From NCBI GenBank assembly GCA_902598485.1, contig CACKBU010000003.1:1-64000 (forward strand): a DNA stretch of 64,000 nucleotides, given 5' to 3'. The notes below the pieces were generated by a model, which worked only from the letters and a program-made list of their open reading frames with translations, ran no database searches and had not been told where the DNA came from. The DNA comes from an uncultured Pelagibacteraceae bacterium. Lineage in GTDB: Bacteria > Pseudomonadota > Alphaproteobacteria > Pelagibacterales > Pelagibacteraceae. Shown here piece after piece: positions 1-9,446 of this stretch (positions within the stretch are counted from its first letter, which is position 1; every line of letters starts with the position of its first letter). Both the position numbers and the translations under genes were made by a program.

Positions 1-632
1 AAAACACCTAAATGATCAAGTTTTTCGGAAGTCTTTAATACTCCATTTCTAGAAATTAGACCAAATGAAGGTTTGTATCCAACAACGCCACAATAAGATG
101 CTGGTCTAATTATTGAACCACCAGTTTGTGATCCGATTGAAAGTGGTGCCATATAAGATGCAATAACTGCAGCAGAACCACTTGATGATCCTCCTGGTGT
201 TCGTGAATAATCGTGTGGGTTTTTTGTTTTAGATGGATTTAAATATGCTAATTCAGTAGTAACTGTTTTACCCATCACAATAGCTCCAGAAGATGTTAAT
301 AAATCAACTATTTCTGCATTCTGTGAATAAGATTTACCTTTTCTTATCGGTGTACCACATTCAGTTGGCATATCTAAAGTACCAACAATATCCTTAACCG
401 CTACAGGAACACCATGTAATGGACCAGTTGGTTTTCCGGATTTTTTGTAAGCATCTGACTCTTTGGCTTTTTCCAGTAACAATTCTTTGTCAAAAAAAGC
501 CCAAGCATTTATATCTTTTTCAAACTTATTAACCCTCTCAATATAAGCTTCACATATTTCCACAGAAGTAATTTGAGAATTTGAAATTTTATTTATTAAT
601 TCTTCAACAGAATAATTTACAATTTCATTCAT
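1..632 (-). CDS. Amidase (GatA-like amidase signature family), N-terminal part, runs off window start
   Basis: Own reverse translation: MNEIVNYSVEELINKISNSQITSVEICEAYIERV...GVPVAVKDIVGT...TPGGSSSGSAAVIASYMAPLSIGSQTGGSIIRPASYCGVVGYKPS; amidase signature GGSSSGSA present. Not in ORF track. Confidence 0.9.
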   Translation of the reverse strand, partial: MNEIVNYSVEELINKISNSQITSVEICEAYIERVNKFEKDINAWAFFDKELLLEKAKESDAYKKSGKPTGPLHGVPVAVKDIVGTLDMPTECGTPIRKGKSYSQNAEIVDLLTSSGAIVMGKTVTTELAYLNPSKTKNPHDYSRTPGGSSSGSAAVIASYMAPLSIGSQTGGSIIRPASYCGVVGYKPSFGLISRNGVLKTSEKLDHLGV

Positions 633-636
633 TAAA

Positions 637-1998
637 TTAGTTTGCAAATAATTGATCAGGTAACCAAAGAGCTATACCTGGAAATAAATACATCAAAACC
701 ATTCCAAAAATAACTATCGCCAAGAATGGCATGATGCCTTTGAATACCTCAATTAATTCAACATTTTTAGATTGTACGCCTTTTAAATAATAAGCCGACA
801 TGGCCATGGGGGGCGTTAAAAATGATGTTTGTAAATTTAACGCAATTAACATAGCAAAAAAATAAGGGTTAACCCCAAAAAATTCTACTAAAGGTAAAAA
901 TATTGGAACAAATATAATTAATATTTCAGTCCACTCTAATGGCCAGCCTAATAAGAAAATAATAATCTGTGTAATTACTAAAAATTGCCAAGGCTGTATA
1001 TCCATTGATTTAAAAAAATGCTCAAATACTTCATGTCCTCCTAAATATGAAAATACTGATGCAAACGTCCAAGATCCAATAAACAACCACATAATCATCG
1101 CAGTAGTTTTTGCCGTTAGAAAGACAGACTCTTTAAAATTTTTCCATTTTAGAGATTTATAAAAGAAAGATAAAACTAATGCTCCAAAAGCTCCAACACC
1201 TGCTGCTTCCGCAGGAGTAGCCAAACCAGCAAGAATACTTCCTAATACTAAAATAATTAATGAAAATAATGGTAAGAATGATACCAAAACTTCTTTTAAA
1301 ATAACTGATCTTGGAGGGATTTCTTCTTTAGGAGGCTTAGGTGCAACTGATGGATTAAAATAAGCCAAAATAATTGCATATAAAATATATAAACCCGCTA
1401 ACATCAAACCAGGAAATATTGCTGCAGCAAATAATCTTAATGGGGATAACTGAGCAATTACTGCATAAACAATAAGCATAATACTAGGGGGAATTAAAAT
1501 TCCTAAACAGCCTCCAGCACATATTACTCCTGATGCAAATTTTTTATCATAACCAGCCTTCACCATTGCAGGCCAAGCAAGCAAACCCATTAAAGTCACT
1601 ACTGCTCCTATTATACCCGTTGCTGTAGAAAATAAAGTACAAGTAACAAGGGCAGCGACAGCCATCGAAGCTGGTAGCGAATGAGATGCAAGTCTTATCG
1701 CGTAAAACAATCTTGCAACTATACCTGCTCTTTCAACTAAATAGCCCATAAATAAAAATAAAGGCACGGCGGTGAGGACATGGTTATCCATGACAGAATA
1801 GGTATTTGAAACAAATAAATTAAATATCCTATTATCTAATAGATGATCCATTCTTGTCGGATCAAAGTATGCGTAATACCCAAATCCTAGACCCATTGCC
1901 ATTAAAGTAAATGCAATAGGAAATCCTAGTAATACAGCAAACAGAAATATCACCATCATTAAAATTGCAATTTCTGGATTTGTTAGACTAAACAACAT
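637..1998 (-). CDS. dctM: TRAP transporter large permease (DctM family)
   Basis: 453 aa, many TM helices, DctM-like motifs; next to small permease and DctP-like SBP. Confidence 0.93.
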   Translation of the reverse strand: MLFSLTNPEIAILMMVIFLFAVLLGFPIAFTLMAMGLGFGYYAYFDPTRMDHLLDNRIFNLFVSNTYSVMDNHVLTAVPLFLFMGYLVERAGIVARLFYAIRLASHSLPASMAVAALVTCTLFSTATGIIGAVVTLMGLLAWPAMVKAGYDKKFASGVICAGGCLGILIPPSIMLIVYAVIAQLSPLRLFAAAIFPGLMLAGLYILYAIILAYFNPSVAPKPPKEEIPPRSVILKEVLVSFLPLFSLIILVLGSILAGLATPAEAAGVGAFGALVLSFFYKSLKWKNFKESVFLTAKTTAMIMWLFIGSWTFASVFSYLGGHEVFEHFFKSMDIQPWQFLVITQIIIFLLGWPLEWTEILIIFVPIFLPLVEFFGVNPYFFAMLIALNLQTSFLTPPMAMSAYYLKGVQSKNVELIEVFKGIMPFLAIVIFGMVLMYLFPGIALWLPDQLFAN

Positions 1999-2572
1999 CT
2001 ATTTTTTCTTCCTCTTTAGATTTTCTCATTAAAATTTTCTCTGTTTCTTCTGCACCAGCATCTCTCTCTGGCCAATGTCCTGTTCTAATGCAAATAATTG
2101 CTCTAAAAACTTCACTAATTCCTTGGAGAGTAAGAAGTATCCCTGATAAAGGTATTAATGATTTTGCCATATAAATTTGAATTTGTGCTGGACTATTCCA
2201 ACTTGTTTCTTTCACCATCCATGCCTTAGCTGCATATTCATATCCATAAAATGCAAGTGCAATCACCCCTGGAAAAAAGAAGATGAAATATAATATTAAA
2301 TCAATCCATCCTTGAGCTTTAGTTGGGAACAACCTGTAAATAACATCCCCTCTAACGTGAGCCTCTGTTGCTAAAGTGTAAGCTCCAGCCATCATAAATA
2401 TCGCTCCGTACATTTGTAAACTAAAATCAAAATTCCATAAAGTAGGAGCATTAAATGCGTAAGCCATAACGACCTCATAGCATGTTCCACCCATTAAAAT
2501 TACTATGCACCATGAAAAGGCTTTACCCATTGATGAGCTAAGAGTGTCTGCAAATTTTATATAAGAGTACAT
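1988..2572 (-). CDS. dctQ: TRAP transporter small permease (DctQ family)
   Basis: 194 aa, 4 TM pattern, overlaps the large permease start. Confidence 0.88.
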   Translation of the reverse strand: MYSYIKFADTLSSSMGKAFSWCIVILMGGTCYEVVMAYAFNAPTLWNFDFSLQMYGAIFMMAGAYTLATEAHVRGDVIYRLFPTKAQGWIDLILYFIFFFPGVIALAFYGYEYAAKAWMVKETSWNSPAQIQIYMAKSLIPLSGILLTLQGISEVFRAIICIRTGHWPERDAGAEETEKILMRKSKEEEKIDVV

Positions 2573-2611
2573 ATTTAACTAGCTTATCTTAATTTTCTTA
2601 ATAAATTCAAT

Positions 2612-2640
2612 TAAAAAAAAGGGGGCTAAAAAGCCCCCTT
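2612..2640 (-). terminator. Intrinsic terminator/attenuator-like hairpin between TRAP SBP and small permease
   Basis: 9-bp stem AAGGGGGCT/AGCCCCCTT with 4-nt loop, followed on the minus strand by 8 T. Confidence 0.85.
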
Positions 2641-2661
2641 AATTTTTTATATATTTAAACC

Positions 2662-3819
2662 TTAGATTTTAACTTTCGCTAACGGACCAAACTCGTTTTC
2701 GTAAGCAAGTCTGTAGTTAGGTTGATTCATTAGTAAGTATTTCATTACTCTTTTCGCGTAAGCTTTTTGAGAATCAACAATCTTCTTAAAGAATGGATCT
2801 TTAGAAGAGAAATCACCTACAACTTTATCCCAACCTTTTAACTGCTCTGCTAAAATTGCATCTGAAGTTTGGTAAACGTTTACTTTATGCTCATTCATCA
2901 ATTTAGATAAATCAGCTGAGTATCTTACCAAAGCTTTAAAGTAGTTAGCGGTATTTGCTGCATACGAAGCATTTTTTAATATTGCTTGGTTTGCAGGAGA
3001 TAAGCTATTAAATGTTTTTTTGTTAATAGGTATTTCAAACATCTCTTGTGATTGGTGGAAAGATCCTAAGTGATAATGCTTAGAAACATCTTGCATACCA
3101 AATTGAGAGTCTGAAGTAGGGTTATTAAACTCAGCAGCTTCAATCAAACCAGTTTTCATAGCTGGCTGAATTTCACCACCTGGCAATTGTCTAACTACCA
3201 TACCCATTGCGGTAAGAACGTTAGTTGCAAGACCAACTGTTCTATACTTCATACCTTTAACGTCACTTACTTTAGTTACGTTCTTTTTGAACCAACCAAA
3301 TGGTTGAGCTGGCATTGGCATCGCAAAAACACCAACATAGTCGTATCCAACTTTTGCTAATGTTTCTTCATACAATGCTCTTCCACCACCTTCTTCCATC
3401 CAAGCCATTACTTCTTGAGATGATAGACCGTAAGATGGGCCAGTTCCGAAAAGAGACGCGGCAGGATTTTTTCCATACCAATAAGCAGTAACCCAGTGTC
3501 CCATATCAAGAACACCGTCACTTACAGCTTGTCCAATTTCTCCAGTTTTTACAACTGCTCCAACAGGTTGAAGATCAATCTTTAAACTTCCACCTGACAT
3601 GTCTCCAACCATTTTGGCATAGTCTCCAGCCATTTCAAAAAAGATGTTTGCACCTGATGGCCATGCTGCTTGCATCTTTAATGTTTGCGGAGCACCAAAA
3701 GCAACATTTGGCATTGCTACAGCAGTTGCTGCGGCTGCACCAGTTGCTGCTGCGGCTTTGAAGAACTTTCTTCTTGAAGGAGTTTTAGAACCCTTCAATG
3801 ATTTTTTATTTTTAATCAT
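2662..3819 (-). CDS. dctP: TRAP transporter substrate-binding protein (DctP family) with Tat-type signal
   Basis: 385 aa; N-terminal SRRKFFKAAAATGAAAATAVAMP twin-arginine-like signal; TRAP SBP features. Confidence 0.9.
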   Translation of the reverse strand: MIKNKKSLKGSKTPSRRKFFKAAAATGAAAATAVAMPNVAFGAPQTLKMQAAWPSGANIFFEMAGDYAKMVGDMSGGSLKIDLQPVGAVVKTGEIGQAVSDGVLDMGHWVTAYWYGKNPAASLFGTGPSYGLSSQEVMAWMEEGGGRALYEETLAKVGYDYVGVFAMPMPAQPFGWFKKNVTKVSDVKGMKYRTVGLATNVLTAMGMVVRQLPGGEIQPAMKTGLIEAAEFNNPTSDSQFGMQDVSKHYHLGSFHQSQEMFEIPINKKTFNSLSPANQAILKNASYAANTANYFKALVRYSADLSKLMNEHKVNVYQTSDAILAEQLKGWDKVVGDFSSKDPFFKKIVDSQKAYAKRVMKYLLMNQPNYRLAYENEFGPLAKVKI

Positions 3820-3908
3820 TTCTTCTCCTCTAGTTAATTAACTAAATGAAAGTAAAACACAGATTCAGATTAGAGTCTTTCTAAAAAGAGGCACAGATTG
3901 TCACTATT

Positions 3909-3934
3909 ATTGTAAAATTAAAAATTTTTACAAT
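3909..3934 (-). terminator. Hairpin downstream of ABC operon
   Basis: 9-bp stem ATTGTAAAA/TTTTACAAT just past the end of the last ABC ATPase gene (minus strand). Confidence 0.5.
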
Positions 3935-3946
3935 TCAAGGTTGAGT

Positions 3947-5020
3947 TTAAATTAATTTATTGTCCTCATAAACACAACATTTCTCAGCGGGTATATGAAG
4001 TTTAACGTTCTGATTTGGTATTTCGGTTTCTCTAGTAACTTTTGATTTAATTGTAAAGCTTCCCATTCTAGCTGTGATTAATTTATAGTTTCCAAGATCC
4101 TCAACTTTTTCAACATTAACATCTACTAAATTTTCATTTTGATTTTGTGCGATCTTAATAAATTCTGATCTAATCCCTAATTTAATATTCTTTGTTTTTA
4201 ATTTAGACAAATTTGTATTTGTTTTAATTAAAGTATTATTAATCTTTACACTATCATTTGAGGAAGCTTCGCTTTCAAATAAGTTCATAGCTGGTGATCC
4301 AATAAAGTATCCGACAAATGTTGTATTAGGTCTTTCAAAAAGTTCTTTCGGAGAACCGGTTTGAACTACCTCTCCTTCACTCATAACTATTATATTATCT
4401 GCAAAAGTCATCGCCTCGTTTTGGTCGTGTGTTACATAAACTAATGTTGTTTTGTATTGCTCGTTAATTTCTTTAAGATTTCTTCTTAATCTAAATTTTA
4501 AATCTGGATCAATAACAGTTAAAGGTTCATCCATAAGAACAGCAGCTACGTCTTCTCTTACAAGGCCTCTTCCTAAAGATATTAATTGCTTTTGATCTGC
4601 TGTTAATTTTCTTGCAGGAGAATTTAGAAAAGATTTTAAATTTAAAGTTTCAGCAACTGAATGAACTCTTTCATCAATTTTACTTTTAGAAAAATCTCTA
4701 CATTTAAGTGGGAATGCCAAGTTTTCATAAACAGTCATAGTATTATAAATAACTGGAAATTGGAAAACTTGGGCAATATTTCTATCTTCTGTAATTAAAT
4801 CTGTAACATCTCTATCATCAAATAATATTCTTCCAGCAGAAGGTCTCACTAGGCCAGAAACAATATTAAGCATTGTAGTTTTTCCACAACCTGAGGGTCC
4901 TAAGATCGCATATCGATTTCCATTTTCCCATGTCATCGAGAATGGATTTAAAGCAAAAACTGGATTTGGATCATTTGGATTGTATGAATGAGATACGTTA
5001 CTTAAGTCAATTTTGGCCAT
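3947..5020 (-). CDS. ABC transporter ATPase (MalK/UgpC-like; GlpT-type with degenerate signature LTADQKQ)
   Basis: Walker A GPSGCGKTT, Walker B VLMDEP, H-loop VTHD, signature replaced by LTADQKQLISLGRGLV. Confidence 0.92.
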   Translation of the reverse strand: MAKIDLSNVSHSYNPNDPNPVFALNPFSMTWENGNRYAILGPSGCGKTTMLNIVSGLVRPSAGRILFDDRDVTDLITEDRNIAQVFQFPVIYNTMTVYENLAFPLKCRDFSKSKIDERVHSVAETLNLKSFLNSPARKLTADQKQLISLGRGLVREDVAAVLMDEPLTVIDPDLKFRLRRNLKEINEQYKTTLVYVTHDQNEAMTFADNIIVMSEGEVVQTGSPKELFERPNTTFVGYFIGSPAMNLFESEASSNDSVKINNTLIKTNTNLSKLKTKNIKLGIRSEFIKIAQNQNENLVDVNVEKVEDLGNYKLITARMGSFTIKSKVTRETEIPNQNVKLHIPAEKCCVYEDNKLI

Positions 5021-6092
5021 TCAAACCTCCAAAGGGTGAAGCTGCTAATTTTCCATCAGCATTGAAAGCATAAGCTCTATCAATTTTAAAATTAATTTTT
5101 ACTTTATCGTGTATCTTAAAGTTTAGAACTTCTTCTATTGAAACAATAATTTTTGTATCTCCTCTTTTTAAATGAAGCAAGGTTTCTGAACCACTAATTT
5201 CTGCTAGCTCAACTTCAAACTCTTGTCCGTTTTCGTTTAATTCAATGTCAGAAGATCTTAAACCAATTTTTAAACCATCTTCTGTTAATTTAGATAAATG
5301 TTGTGGAGCCTCTAGGTTGATCCCTTCAAATTTAATATTATTATCTGAAATTTTAGCTTCAATTATATTCATTGGCGGGTCATTAGAAATTTCTGCAACT
5401 TTTAATGAATTTGGGTTTTCAAAAATTTCTTTTGCTGAACCAACTTGTAAAACCTTGCCTTCATCTAAAACAATAACTTCACCATTTAATTCCATGGTCT
5501 CTCTTGGATCTGTAGTTGAATAAATTAATATTGTTTCATCTGCTAACCCTTTTGAAAATAGGTTTTTAAACTCTTCTCTTAGTTGCTCTCTCAATTTGTA
5601 ATCTAAATTTACTAAGGGCTCATCCAGTAATAGTATTTTTGCATTTTTGACCAAGGATCTAGCAAGCGAAACCCTTTGTTGCTGACCTCCGGAAAGCTCT
5701 TGGATTTTTCTTTTTTCGTAACCTAATAATCCTACAGACTTTAAAGCATCCATTACTTTATCATTAATAATACTTTGATCCATTTTTCTTTGTTTCAAAG
5801 GAAAGGCTATGTTTTCGTAAACATTTAAATGAGGATAGTTTATAAATTGTTGATAAACCATTGCTACATTTCTTTCCCAGACTGGAACTTTTAAAAAATT
5901 TTTACCATCAAATTCAATTTCACCACTATCAGGTGTCAACAGACCGGCTATTGTTTTTAATAAAGTCGTCTTTCCAGATAATGTTCTTCCTAAAATTGTA
6001 TAGAGATTTCCTTCTTTAAAATTAAAAGATACTTCGTTTAAATGATATTGATCATCAGGTTTATAAGATAAATTGTTAGCAACTAAATCCAT
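5007..6092 (-). CDS. ABC transporter ATPase (GlpS-type; variant Walker A and H-loop)
   Basis: Signature LSGGQQQRVSLARSLV, Walker A GRTLSGKTT, H-loop position STTDP instead of VTHD. Confidence 0.92.
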   Translation of the reverse strand: MDLVANNLSYKPDDQYHLNEVSFNFKEGNLYTILGRTLSGKTTLLKTIAGLLTPDSGEIEFDGKNFLKVPVWERNVAMVYQQFINYPHLNVYENIAFPLKQRKMDQSIINDKVMDALKSVGLLGYEKRKIQELSGGQQQRVSLARSLVKNAKILLLDEPLVNLDYKLREQLREEFKNLFSKGLADETILIYSTTDPRETMELNGEVIVLDEGKVLQVGSAKEIFENPNSLKVAEISNDPPMNIIEAKISDNNIKFEGINLEAPQHLSKLTEDGLKIGLRSSDIELNENGQEFEVELAEISGSETLLHLKRGDTKIIVSIEEVLNFKIHDKVKINFKIDRAYAFNADGKLAASPFGGLNGQN

Positions 6093-6940
6093 TATTTGAT
6101 AGCTCCTGATAAATTTCCTTTTGATAAATATCGTTCAACTATGAACGCAACAATAATTAATGGTGCTACTGAAACTAAAGCTGAAGCTGATAAACTCCAC
6201 CAAGGAGTTACAGATGAATTTAATGCAACAATCTTAACCGGCAACAATTGAACTTCTGTAAAAGTTAAAATAAAAGCAAAGAAGAAATCAATCCATCCAA
6301 AAATTATACAAAACATTCCAGCTACAATTAATCCTGGTATTGAATTTGGCAACACCACTTTTAAAAATGCTTGATAAGGATTACAACCATCAATCAGAGC
6401 TGTCTCATCAATTTCTCTTGGAACTTTATTAAAAAAGTCGACCATAATCCAAACTGCTATTGGCATTAATAAAACAATATAAACAACAATTAACCCCGTT
6501 AGACTATCTAATAAACTTATTGAACTTAAAAATAAAAAAAATGGAATTGATAAAACAATCGGTGGCATAATTCTTTGTGAGATAAAGAAAAAAGTAATGT
6601 CATTATTTTTTACAAACCCTGCCTTAAATGTGTATCTTGATAATGCATAAGCAGACAATGTTCCAAGAATAATGCTAATTAAACTTGCAGTACAAGTTAC
6701 AAACAAACTATTAAAATATGGTTCAATTATATCTACTCCACCTTTAGCTGGAGATTTAATTAAAACCTTCCAACCTTCTAAGTTTGGCTCAAAATCAACC
6801 CATGGAATATATGTAACTCCCCCATTAACAGACTGGAAATCTTTAAAAGATGTTGTTAAAGCCCAAAGAAAAGGCGCTACGACAAATACTGTCCAAACGA
6901 CAATAAAAAAATATTTCAAAAAAATATATAGTTTATTCAT
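6092..6940 (-). CDS. ABC transporter permease (MalG-like)
   Basis: 282 aa, TM pattern with EAA-like loop ETALIDGCNPYQAFLKVVLPNSIPG. Confidence 0.92.
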   Translation of the reverse strand: MNKLYIFLKYFFIVVWTVFVVAPFLWALTTSFKDFQSVNGGVTYIPWVDFEPNLEGWKVLIKSPAKGGVDIIEPYFNSLFVTCTASLISIILGTLSAYALSRYTFKAGFVKNNDITFFFISQRIMPPIVLSIPFFLFLSSISLLDSLTGLIVVYIVLLMPIAVWIMVDFFNKVPREIDETALIDGCNPYQAFLKVVLPNSIPGLIVAGMFCIIFGWIDFFFAFILTFTEVQLLPVKIVALNSSVTPWWSLSASALVSVAPLIIVAFIVERYLSKGNLSGAIK

Positions 6941-6943
6941 TAT

Positions 6944-7807
6944 CTATTCTTTTAATAAAACTTTAGTTAATACTTTTGCTATTATAGTTAGACTTATGAT
7001 CATAATTATTAAGTAAGTAAATGACATCGACGCTGCATAACCCATCTGAAATTCTCTCAATCCTTTAATAAAGATATAAAAACTTGAAGTTTCCGTAGAA
7101 GTACCTGGTCCACCTGAGGTCAATACATAAACTGTATCCATAATCTTTGATGCCTCAATCAACCTTATAATTATTGCTCCAATTGAGATGGGGGCCATCA
7201 ATGGAAATGTTACATAAATGAATTTTCTTACTGGACTAGCACCATCAATCGCAGCAGCCAAAAATGGTTCCTTAGGTAATGACAACAACCCTGCTAATAA
7301 AAGTAAAAACATAAATGGTGTCCATTGCCATACCTCAACTATAATTACTGTAAATTTTGCAATAACTGGATCTGTCAACCACTTGGGAGCTACACCAAAA
7401 ACTGATAACAGGTCATTTACCGGTCCTAGAGATTCATGAAAAAAAGTTCTCCAAATAACTGTCATGATCACTGGAGTTGTCATCATTGGAACTAAAAAAA
7501 GAACTCTAAAAAATCTTTTAAATTTAATATCTTTCCAAACCATATGTGCCAGTGCAAAACCAATCACATATTGTAAAATAACTGTTGTAACTGATAAAAA
7601 ACTCAATCTAAAAAATGATTCCCAAAATCTAGGGTCATCAGTAAATAATCTTATGTAATTTTCTAATCCTATGTAATCTAAACCAGGATTATAACTATTC
7701 CATCCTGATAAACTTAATCTAACTACGAAAATAATTGGAAAAATTAATATTCCTATCAATACAAATAAACCTGGAAACAAAAAGAAATATTTATGCTTAA
7801 AATTCAT
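6944..7807 (-). CDS. ABC transporter permease (MalF/UgpA-like)
   Basis: 287 aa, EAA-like loop AAAIDGASPVRKFIYVTFPLMAP. Confidence 0.92.
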   Translation of the reverse strand: MNFKHKYFFLFPGLFVLIGILIFPIIFVVRLSLSGWNSYNPGLDYIGLENYIRLFTDDPRFWESFFRLSFLSVTTVILQYVIGFALAHMVWKDIKFKRFFRVLFLVPMMTTPVIMTVIWRTFFHESLGPVNDLLSVFGVAPKWLTDPVIAKFTVIIVEVWQWTPFMFLLLLAGLLSLPKEPFLAAAIDGASPVRKFIYVTFPLMAPISIGAIIIRLIEASKIMDTVYVLTSGGPGTSTETSSFYIFIKGLREFQMGYAASMSFTYLIIMIISLTIIAKVLTKVLLKE

Positions 7808-7837
7808 TTATATAAAAAGGATTATATTACTTTTATA

Positions 7838-7869
7838 TTACGTGGCCATTTTAATTAATGGCCACGTAA
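7838..7869 (-). promoter_or_regulatory. Perfect 13-bp hairpin between SBP and permease genes (mRNA stabiliser/attenuator candidate)
   Basis: TTACGTGGCCATT-ttaatt-AATGGCCACGTAA inverted repeat, no strong T tract. Confidence 0.75.
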
Positions 7870-7881
7870 AGTATTTTATAA

Positions 7882-9420
7882 TTATAGCTTGTTGTCTTCC
7901 ATTTTAACACCAACAGCATAGGCATCTTGAACTGCTTTTTTACCTACTCTGCTTACAATTGCTTCCCACTCTTTAGCAACTTCGTCTAAAGCTTCTTGAG
8001 GAGATAATTGTCCTGCTAAAGCTTTTGAAGTTCCTGTAGCAACAGCACTTGTAAATTCAAATACACCTGGAACTCTTAGAGGGAAAACTCTGTTATTACT
8101 TTTTTCCATATCTAAAAGTGTTTGAGTGTAACTGTTAGCGATCTCTGGATCCCAACCCATACTATTAATATAGATATTAGGGTCAAAGTCTGAGTTTTTA
8201 AATGGGTTAACACCAAATCTACCAATAGCTAAATCAGCTTGGTGGTTTGCACCATTAGAAAAGAAGCAAAGATAATCAAATGCCATATCTTTTACTTTAC
8301 TTTTCTTAGCAACACCTACAGCCCAACCCCAAACAATGTAAGGAGCTTGGTTGTATTGGTTTTCCCAGCTATTTGTAACTCTGTTCCAAACTCTATCAGC
8401 GCCTGGAAGTGGAGCTGCACCAACTTTATTTTTAATTGGGCTATCATCTTGCATTGCTGCAATAAATGCATCGTCCCAAGAGAAACTAAATAAAGTTTGT
8501 CCACCACCAAATGATCCGATTTCATCACCTAGACCAAAGTTAGTTCCTCCCGGAGGAACATATTTAGTAGCTTCAACCCAATCAGTTAATGCTTCAACAA
8601 AACCTGGGTTATTGATGTTTGGTTTCATAGTTTCTAAATCAAAAAAGAAACCACCTGGAGTTCTAGGATTTTTAGCATAAGCAACTGATCTGCTGAAAAA
8701 AGCTGCAAACATTAAGTCATCTTTTTTCATAACTTCAGCTGAACCATATTCTTTTTCACCATCTCCATCCCAATCCCAATCATTAAAATATTTAGCCATT
8801 TGAGCGTATTCTTTCCAAGTTCTTGGAACTCTTAACTCATTACCTGTGTCAGCTTTATATTTCTTCTGCATTTCTGGATTATCAATGACATCTTTTCTGT
8901 ATTTAAGATAATGTCTGTCACCATCAACTGGGTATTGGTACATAGTTCCATCCCAAGATGATACACCCATGTGAGATTTTGTTACGTCTTTCATCTCAGG
9001 TGAGTTCATGTACTTCTTAGGAACTGGTGCTAAATATCTTTTCCAGTCATTAATGAAGTTTGAAAATCCAAACACAACATCGTAAGGAGCTTGTCCAGCT
9101 TGGAAAGGAACCATTGCTTTTGAGTACAAATCACCTGCTGGTGTATGTGTAACTTCAACCTTTGCACCAGTTAATTTCTCAAACTGTTCGGCGTGTAAAG
9201 CTGTTGGCTCTCCCATTACTGGAATTGCGTGAGTGTTTATTTTAAGAGTTTTTCCTTTGTAATTTTTCTTAGACATCTTCTCATAAGAACAGTCACCAGG
9301 AATATCTCCTGTAGCTTTGATATGTGGAAACTGATCGCTCCACTTATCTGCATATGCCATTGGACTAAATATCATCAAACTTGATATTAAAGCCGTCAAG
9401 CAAGTTTTCATTAGTTTCAT
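7882..9420 (-). CDS. ABC transporter extracellular solute-binding protein (large, 512 aa)
   Basis: Signal peptide MKLMKTCLTALISSLMIFSPMAYA; solute-binding fold motifs; in operon with permeases and ATPases. Confidence 0.9.
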   Translation of the reverse strand: MKLMKTCLTALISSLMIFSPMAYADKWSDQFPHIKATGDIPGDCSYEKMSKKNYKGKTLKINTHAIPVMGEPTALHAEQFEKLTGAKVEVTHTPAGDLYSKAMVPFQAGQAPYDVVFGFSNFINDWKRYLAPVPKKYMNSPEMKDVTKSHMGVSSWDGTMYQYPVDGDRHYLKYRKDVIDNPEMQKKYKADTGNELRVPRTWKEYAQMAKYFNDWDWDGDGEKEYGSAEVMKKDDLMFAAFFSRSVAYAKNPRTPGGFFFDLETMKPNINNPGFVEALTDWVEATKYVPPGGTNFGLGDEIGSFGGGQTLFSFSWDDAFIAAMQDDSPIKNKVGAAPLPGADRVWNRVTNSWENQYNQAPYIVWGWAVGVAKKSKVKDMAFDYLCFFSNGANHQADLAIGRFGVNPFKNSDFDPNIYINSMGWDPEIANSYTQTLLDMEKSNNRVFPLRVPGVFEFTSAVATGTSKALAGQLSPQEALDEVAKEWEAIVSRVGKKAVQDAYAVGVKMEDNKL

Positions 9421-9446
9421 TATTACCTCTCTCTTCCTTTCCTTAA

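Noticed and set aside
3300-3491. 63-aa plus-strand ORF, and 3644..3841
   Set aside because: Both antisense to the TRAP binding protein with no motif or coding character.
5245-5523. 92-aa ORF antisense to ABC ATPase
   Set aside because: Shadow ORF of a conserved gene; no independent support.
8239-8680. Three ORFs at 8239..8493 (+), 8316..8528 (-), 8351..8680 (+)
   Set aside because: All overlap the well-supported solute-binding protein in other frames.
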